In this document: piece by piece, positions 56,935 to 64,000 of the stretch | How the letters are laid out: every line of letters starts with the position of its first letter | Position numbering within the stretch: the first letter of the stretch is position 1 | Source: Cynocephalus volans | Lineage: Eukaryota; Chordata; Mammalia; Dermoptera; Cynocephalidae | Length of the DNA: 64,000 nt | Assembly (NCBI RefSeq): GCF_027409185.1 | Contig: NC_084462.1 | Location: forward strand, 160,877,490 to 160,941,489 | Direction of reading: 5' to 3' | Notes under the pieces: model-generated | The model's input: the letters and a program-made list of their open reading frames with translations, nothing else | The model's database searches: none | What the model was told of the DNA's origin: nothing | Position numbers and translations under genes: made by a program

Positions 56935-59840
56935 ATTAATTGCCCAAAGATGAAGCATTTTAGTCTCAAAGGACTGGAGATTTCTAGAAGCCATCAGCTT
57001 ACTACAGACTTCACTCAAATCTGGTCTGGTCCAGGCCCCAGGAGTGAAGGCCCTGTCCTGGCATTGTGCTCCTTTAGTCTAAAAGGAGCTGTACATGGAG
57101 ACTAGTGGTCAGTCACTACTTATAAAAAGTAAAAATGACAGTTTCAAAGGCTGACATTATGAGTCTCTCTTACTGTGCCCCCACTGTCTACAGGCTGAAG
57201 GTAATGGAATCCAAGTCTTCTAAAACAGTGTCCTGACTCACAGCCATAATTTCTAGACAGCCAGGATAAATTTGGTAGTGATCACAGCTTTAAATAATGG
57301 ATTTCTGTGTTACTATTTCCAATGGTAATATAAACTTACAATTTATACATTTCTTCCCTTCTTCCTGGCAGAAGGAATCTACCTTTTCTTGAATTGATCT
57401 GAACTACACAAAGCTGACATAAATTACTTCTTAAAACAAATTTTCATTAATGCTGGATCATTTCAGAGACCACAAATTATTCAGTATTTTCCCATTTCCT
57501 TTGTTTTTTCCATGGTCAGTGATTCTACACTATTTTGGTCACAGTTTGACAGGATACCTAAGTCAGCAGAATGAATGCCTTAGCTTAGACAAAAGGGCTC
57601 ATCCAATATAAATTCCGCCTTAAATTAGAAGATGCCTATTGAGTGGGCCCAGAAACTCCTGCCTAAGGATTTAGGATTATCCATTTCCAAAGTCTCTACA
57701 CAGGTCAAAGTGTTTTAAGTTCCAAACCCAAGCCTTCACGTTCCATTTAGAGGTTAACAAGAAAATTGAACATTTGCTCGTCAGACACAAAAGCTGGGGT
57801 TTTCTCAGTAGCATTTATGTTCAGAAGAATCATTTTTAGCCAAAGTGTATATACACATATCATACAGTATTAAAGGGTTACGTAGAAAAATGGGAGTCTT
57901 TTGCCCGCCACTCCCAATCCCACAATCCTATTACCCAGTCAACCACGATCAACTTTTAGCTTTATTTTCTGTATTTACTTTATTTTTGTAAAAAAAAAAA
58001 AAAAAAAAAGCCTACACTGCTATTTTCTAATTTCTCATTTTTAGATGTTATTCACATCTACCCACTTCTCCACACCCCACCCTCCCAAATATAGTTACAT
58101 CTGAACTTTTAGTTATGTCAATAGTGAGTGTTTATATTATCACTATATAAATATGACTCACACAAATCTAATAGGTATACTATAACAATGTTCCTTTTCT
58201 TGGTCATTTTCCCCCCTGGGTTTGTTAATTGACCCATTTTTAATTTTTTTCTTTTCTTTTTTTTTTTTTTTTGCTCCTTCTCTATGACCACCTTAATTGT
58301 TTCTAATTTCTCAATTAGATCTGCCACACATCTATGAGTAGTTCTTTTTTCCGAAGTGTTCAACTGTATCAAATAATCTCTTAGTTTTTTGTTTGTTTTT
58401 TGCTAAAGATTTCCTCAATGGAATCTCTCCTTTCTTTTTTCAGTATGGGAGAGCTGAAAAACAGGAGGAGGCTCCAGATTAAAAGGGCTCACCCAACAAA
58501 TAGAAGAATGAATAAAACAAGACACACTGAGACACACCATCACAAACTGGTTGGGGTCAGATAGGGGCCAGGAGTAGGAGGAATGTGGCAGTGTAGGGAG
58601 GGGGAGGGAGAAGATCACTTCAAAAGAATGGAAGTCAAAAAATATATACAGTATGTATAAGATTTTTCAACACAAACTTTGGATTTTGGAAGATCATTAT
58701 TCAGAGTGATCCTAATTTTTCCCACTTCCACGTTATTAAAAGCATAGGAAATTCAAGGCTTATCAGAAAAGCAAATAAGAATAAATATGACTTCTAGAAA
58801 TAAGTTTAATTCAATCATTTAAAAATAATTAATGACTAGGTAACTATGATTAATTTTTTAAAAGAATTATTGAAAATAATTCTTGAGAGAAAAATCATAA
58901 AACAAACTTACCAATAACAAATAGTAAAATATAAGGCTACAAATTAATCAATAAATTAATTAAACCATTTATTAATAAATTAAATTAATAAAGAATTTTA
59001 CTTTTTAAGCTAAACTTTTCAGTCGGATTTTACAATATCAACTGTAACAAGTGTTTTCTTATTTAAATTACATTTTTGATGATATTTTTTCCTATGCTTA
59101 TTTACCTTTATTTCCTTTTAAACCAGTATATTTATACACAAACGTATGGTTGGCTGTAGAATATATCTTAATTAGAAAAATGAACACAGCTGGTCATGAA
59201 ATGCTAGTGTGGAAAGATGACTACAGTTTCTTTCACTGCCTATCATAACAGTAAATAAAATCCCAAAGATCTTGATGTTTTCCACTTACTGTCTTCTGAC
59301 CACTTCCTTCTAGGTGCTTTTCTAGGGAGCCTTAAGAAAGTCATAAAGGCAAAAGTAAACAGCAGTATCATATCATGTGATCGTATCATGTGCTTTTTAT
59401 CTCCAGGCTCTTGACTGTCTTAATGGATGGGATATTCTTATGTCTGATGGTGCTTAGTCCCTAACCACCTCCTCCATGTTTACTTATATTAATTTTTCCA
59501 CTGCTTAATAAGAAAGATAAACAATTTGGCCTATGTGTATATCAGATTCTGAGGTGCTATAACCAACTTGATATATGATCCATATTGATGGCTGCTGCCA
59601 GATTATAGCAGAGGGTTCATGCAGATACAAAATGACTTGGTAAGATAGATAACTAGAAAAGGAAAGAGAAAATTCTTAGCTTTTGGAAGAAAATAATTGT
59701 GATACAGCAAAACCAAACCATTTACCAGAAACTGATAAATATTAACCCAATGAATCCAAGAATATAAATCAGCAGAAATGAGAGTAATCACTACTGAATT
59801 TGACCTACTTCCTTGTGGCTTATTTTGGTATTTTATTTTA
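56935..59840. other. Mostly unique sequence with A20 and T16 runs
   Basis: It holds a 20-A run (57990-58009) and a T-rich run (58242-58272). The 57860-58110 part may be an antisense L1 3' end around the A run. AT-rich 'aattaat' repeats lie at 58940-58995. No gene was recognised, and the lysine-rich minus frame 58118-58372 is a poly-T artefact. Confidence 0.35.
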
Positions 59841-59853
59841 TAGAAATCTAGCT

Positions 59854-60005
59854 TTTTTTTTTTTTTTTTTTTTTTGTCTTTTTCGTGACCGGCACTCAGC
59901 CAGTGAGTGCACAGGCCATTCCTATATAGGATCCGAACCCGCAGCGGGAGTGTCGCTGTGCTCCCAGAGCCGCACTCTCCCGAGTGCGCCACGGGGTCGG
60001 CCCAG
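59854..60005 (-). mobile_element. Composite tRNA-derived SINE (CYN-like), young
   Basis: The reverse complement begins 'gggccgaccccgtggcgcac' and has an A-box-like 'tggcgcactcgggagag'. A perfect B box GGTTCGGATCC (59929-59939) follows, then a second part, 'ggctgagtgccggtcacgaa', before a poly-A tail (T run at 59853-59875). The target duplication tctagct occurs at 59847-59853 and 60006-60012. Many CpGs survive, so it is much younger than the MIRs. The 129-codon minus frame and 90-codon plus frame across it are not genes. Confidence 0.88.
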
Positions 60006-60147
60006 TCTAGCTATTTTAAATGATGGAATTATCAAATTTAATGTACAACCCTCCAGGCCTATGGTAAACTAAAGAGCTAAATTATTATCTAAATAAGAAT
60101 CCATTAATATTTGAATCCCAATAGTTTAGATAAAAGTGGACTTAAAA

Positions 60148-60410
60148 AAAAACCAACATTTATTCATCGAATATTAATTGAGCATTTACTATGTGCCAAA
60201 TACTTTGTACCCAACAGTGGTGAAGAAAACAGGCAATGCTCCTATCCTCGTGGAGCTCACTCTTTGGTGGAGAATCAGGAAACAAAAAGTCACTCAAATA
60301 ACAAATAATTCTGTAATTATTACTGTGGGAATGGTTTTAAAGGAAAATTGTAGTATATTATGGGTGCTCATAACAGAGAGCACATTTAAAACTGTAAGGT
60401 TCTGATGCCT
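60148..60410 (-). mobile_element. L2 3' end, antisense
   Basis: Complement of the L2 terminus: 'aattgagcatttactatgtg', 'ccaaatactttgtacccaac', 'atcctcgtggagctcactct' and 'agagagcacatttaaaactg'. Confidence 0.8.
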
Positions 60411-61384
60411 TCCTTAAGCTGAAATGTGAAGAATGTATAGTAGGGGAGGGGAAGGGACAGACGGTGGGAGATGGCATCCTGGGCCAATGGGCTCATACTT
60501 TCTTGATGTTGAATATGACATTTTGTTAACGTTTACAGAGTATTCACAGAGTGAAACCTAGCAGGTAATAGTGTCAGTATTTTTACTCTGTACATATTTC
60601 TAAACAGTTATATGCAAGGGTCTTCTACTTTTTGACAATTTGAATTCTATTATAAAATAACTTCCTTTTCCCACTCATCCACTGTTACTAGCAATCTAAA
60701 CAAAAAATTTGCTCCATCAAGATTTTTACCTTGGGTAATTTACTTTAAGTTTTTCTCAGAAGTGTGATGTCTTAAAAAAAGGGATTCCATATATTTTTTA
60801 GTAAATTGGGTAATATTATAAATGTACTTAGAGGGCATTATTTGTATGATTCACAATGTAGGCTTTTTCAGACTTATAATGTGAATATTATCATGTACTG
60901 GCCTTAAACTTTAATTTTCCCATGAGTTGCATTTTCTCAAATTCAATTTAAAAACTGGTTCAGGACTTCATTACTTACAGTTCAAGTGTGAAAATCGTGG
61001 ACTAGACAGGAAGTGTCTGTGATCCTGCCAAGAGGATGAGTGATCTAACCCACGTGTGTGGGAACCTTCAGCAAAGTTTCTGTCATCCTAAGAAAGAAAG
61101 CACAGCATTTCAGTTCAAGGATTACAAAATGTAAGGACCAGGACTTGTTTAAATGTATTGACACTGAAATTGAACTTTAATATACAAGCTACATTATACT
61201 TGCACAATTTAATATAATTATAGTCCTTGTAAAAAATAAAACGTGCATGTAAAAGAAAATATGAAAAAAAAGAAAGAAATAAACTGTTGCCATAACAGCA
61301 TGACATATTTGTTTCCAGTCTTCCCCCCCCACCCCATAGATAGGATTTATGAACATAGTTATAAAACTTATGTTCTTCATTTAT
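60411..61384. other. Unique sequence
   Basis: No repeat was recognised. A C9 run near 61323-61331 and A-rich stretches at 61225-61285 are low complexity. Confidence 0.35.
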
Positions 61385-61690
61385 TTGCATTTATACTATA
61401 AACCAAGGTCATCATGTTATCCTAACGTTTAGCTTATGGGTTACTGATAGGCTATCTAGTGGATATACTATGCTTTACTCAGTCATTATTTTACCTGTCA
61501 TTTAGGTGGTTTCCAGTATTTTACTCCTATAAATAACACTGTGAGAAATATCTTTAAATATATAACCTTTTCCATATTTAGGACTATTCCTTATGACAAA
61601 TTCTTAGGTGGAAATACTGGGTCAATAAAAACAATTTGATGTCTTTAAATGCATTTAGCCAGACTGCTTTCTGTAATGATTACATTAATC
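61385..61690 (-). mobile_element. L1 3' region, antisense
   Basis: The plus strand follows the complement of an old L1 3' end: 'gtcatttaggtggtttccag', 'ctcctataaataacactgtg', 'aggtggaaatactgggtcaa' and 'tttagccagactgctttctg'. Confidence 0.65.
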
Positions 61691-61934
61691 CTCTTACTCA
61701 TTCAACAAATATTTAATACATAAACAAAAGTGAATGTAGAAAAGATCCCTCTCCTTATGTATTGTATGAATGTGTCTTTTTCACCAAATCTCAGTTGAAA
61801 ATGAGAACTAGTACTCTAAATAATTTTAGTAGTTAAACAGATTAAAATAGACACTTTAATATTATTTTTCTTTGATAAACAGTAAAACTACAATTTTTTT
61901 CTCATGAATGTCTTCTCATTATTTACTATTCTTT

Positions 61935-62510
61935 CTTTCTTTCATCCATCCATTCAACAGTAATTTGGGCACCTACGTTGTGCTGAGCAAAGAGCAAAGA
62001 AGACATTGGGGTATACAGTCAGGTAATCTTTGGGCTTACTGAAGAGAAAGGCATTAAACAAATCAAGTGCACAAAACATAATATAATTAAAACTATGATG
62101 AGAGCTATGAGAATAGGAAATAACAGGAAAAATCAAATTTAGATTTGAGGTCCTGAGAAGACCCCTCAGGTGGTGATATTTAAGGGAATATTTGAATGCT
62201 GAGTATGAATCAATAAATCAGCCAGGTAAAAACTTATGAGTGACGTGGAGGGAAAGTGAGAGGAAAGCAGGGAGGAGTCAGGGAATTACGTTCCACATTC
62301 ATGTGAGTGCTGAGATGAAAAAGAGTTTGGTGTGTTTGAAGAACCGAAAGAAGGTCTCATGGCTCAGGCACACTGAGCCTGGGGGAAGCGATTGTAGTGA
62401 GGTCCAGAGGTGAGTAGAGGCCATGTTCAGGATTGGGGATGTTTTTTTTCCCCCTTAAGTACAATCAGAAGGCAATCAAGGATTTTAAGGAGCTTTGATT
62501 TGTATTTTTC
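61935..62510 (-). mobile_element. L2 LINE 3' region, antisense
   Basis: Starts with the complement of the L2 terminus ('catccattcaacagtaattt', 'gggcacctacgttgtgctga'). It continues through 'gatttgaggtcctgagaaga', 'gggaatatttgaatgctgag', 'cacactgagcctgggggaag' and 'aaggcaatcaaggattttaa'. Confidence 0.78.
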
Positions 62511-63734
62511 AAACACAACTTGGACCTCTGTGGGGAAAAAGGGCTGGAGCAGTGCAAGTGTTGAACTGGGAATACCAATTAAAAGACTGTAATTGAGGAT
62601 AACTGTGGGGTTTTAGGAGAGGGAACGTTGCCAAATATTCTACTTGAAACAACTGTGGATTAGGTGGCCCCAAAACATTCCTCAAAATATGGCCCCCAGA
62701 CATCTGATGAATTAGTTATCTTCTCCATACGAAGTATCAACTTTTTATTTTCTTTATTACATATATTATATGTAAGTGCATAAGAAAGGTCAAAAAGAAA
62801 AAGATTTTACATATATTTGTAAAAGGTCCGTTTATTCTGAGCTAACAGCATGACATAATTCTCAGGTTAATAATCAATGTCACTAATATTAATATTAATA
62901 ATCTATATCATTAGCCTTCATGTACCAAAAGAGAGTTTGGTCTATTTAAAATGAAGACCCTAAGGTTTTTAACCAAGTGATTTGTTGGTTATGGAGATTT
63001 CATAAGAAACTGAAAGTTTCTTACTGTAGGATCTCTGGAAAGGAAAGGATACAGCTACACCGTGTCCCAAGTGTATTCCAACAATTACTTTAAAACATTG
63101 GGCAACTAGAGCCAGGTGAGCTAGCTATTGCTGTAGGTTCAGATGTGAAATACAAAAGGCCTGGGTGGAGTTGAAAGATGCATAAGTGGAAAGGAGGGTA
63201 ATCCTAGAAATCTCCATTGAATCATGGTTTTGATATGAAGAATGAAAGAGAAAAGCATAATGAATGGTTTCCCATTACAAGATACTTTGATGATTACAGG
63301 CCTGGCTGATAAGAGAAAGAAAAAAATAAGGGAAAGCAAACACACATTTTGCCCACTGACACCAGAACTGAAAAAGACAGTGGGGGAAGAGGAATAGATC
63401 TGTAGGTTTGGGCATCTTGCCGGAACAACTGGTGTAATGATGGCCTCAAAATGTGGCCACCTGAGGAAGGACGAGGTACACAAAGATATTTAAATACTAT
63501 TCATTCTTCCTAAAAGGTATGGTTTTAAATTTCTAAAACAAAGTCAACTGGCATCAAAGCATAGGTAATGTCTTTTCTGTTTACGGAAAAAGAACAATTT
63601 ATATTTTTAATGGTAAAAGCAGCTTCTTGGCATAGGACAGTTAAAATATGGCACTGACACGTTTCATTCTTAGCAAATTTGGAAAATACAAAAAAAAAAA
63701 ATTAAGAAAATAAATAATCCAACAAATCCTAAAA
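62511..63734. other. Unique sequence
   Basis: No repeat was recognised except possible L2 continuation to about 62640. Small frames at 62509-62703 and 63139-63483 have no family support. Confidence 0.35.
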
Positions 63735-64000
63735 AAAAGCTTAGCTTAATGTAAGGGTACATTTTTTTCTAGTTCTTACTATAAATATCATTTTATAGTG
63801 AGATCACCATTTGTTGACAATTTCGTTTCCTACTTTTTTTCATATAACATTATATATGGGAATTTTCTCTATCATCATTATAATTATGGCAATACTGTAG
63901 TTTATTTTATTAATCTATTGTTGGAAATTTAAGGTTGGTTTTAGATTTTTTTCTATTATAATCATTTGATAAATATTTTGGTGCAAAAAGCTTTATCCAC
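63735..64000 (-). mobile_element. L1 3' region, antisense, cut by window end
   Basis: Complement of an old L1 3' end: 'ttcttactataaatatcatt', 'attatatatgggaattttct', 'attttattaatctattgttg' and 'gtttatttt'-type phrases. It covers a similar part of L1 as 61385-61690, so it is a separate copy rather than a continuation. Confidence 0.5.

Noticed and set aside
58118..58372. Lysine-rich minus-strand frame
   Set aside because: The lysines come from a T-rich low-complexity run, so it is not a protein.
1..64000. CRISPR arrays, prokaryotic defence islands, phage or plasmid features
   Set aside because: Every recognised repeat is a mammalian interspersed or simple repeat. There are no regularly spaced identical repeats and no bacterial gene organisation.

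Overview
This window is non-coding nuclear DNA from a placental mammal. It is AT-rich and dense in old interspersed repeats, and I could not support any complete protein-coding gene, rRNA or functional tRNA gene in it. Open frames on either strand are short (up to about 150 codons), lack family motifs and mostly overlap repeats. The stretch therefore reads as a large intron or an intergenic desert.

Organism: L2, MIR, MER5A/MER20-type hAT elements, Tigger and MaLR (MLT1/MST) LTRs place it among placental mammals. The lineage-specific SINEs are derived from a tRNA(Ile)-like head (about 10131-10249 and 18782-18880), and one is a longer composite copy (59854-60005). I see no Alu, rodent B1/B2, carnivore SINEC, ruminant Bov-tA or horse ERE. 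From memory this fits best with the CYN SINEs of colugos (Dermoptera). That assignment is an inference and needs a database comparison.

Layout. 0-6 kb: an L1-type GC-rich untranslated segment, a solo MaLR LTR with an intact 5-bp target duplication, MER5A, an MLT1 LTR, MIR and antisense L1. 6-16.5 kb: L2 and L1 fragments carrying younger insertions (mariner-like MITEs, a tRNA-derived SINE, a nested L1 3' end with a 10-bp duplication, and a 396-bp class II ERV solo LTR with a 6-bp duplication). 16.5-31 kb: MLT1, L2, MIR, two hAT elements with 8-bp duplications and a Tigger element, separated by unique sequence. 31-48 kb: MIR clusters, MER20, MLT1, MER5A and longer unique stretches. 48.1-53.2 kb: the longest stretch with no repeat I recognise. 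53-64 kb: L2 and L1 fragments, the composite SINE, and an L1 cut by the window edge.

The most gene-like signals are (i) a minus-strand CCAAT/TATA arrangement at 34187-34238 followed by a possible short non-coding first exon ending in a consensus splice donor at 34087, and (ii) a possible 71-nt internal exon at 54632-54702 on the plus strand with a long AG-free tract and a consensus donor. Both are unproven. I found no CRISPR array, defence system or other novel multigene system. Family names come from remembered consensus sequences, and most repeat boundaries are approximate to 10-30 bases unless a target duplication is given.
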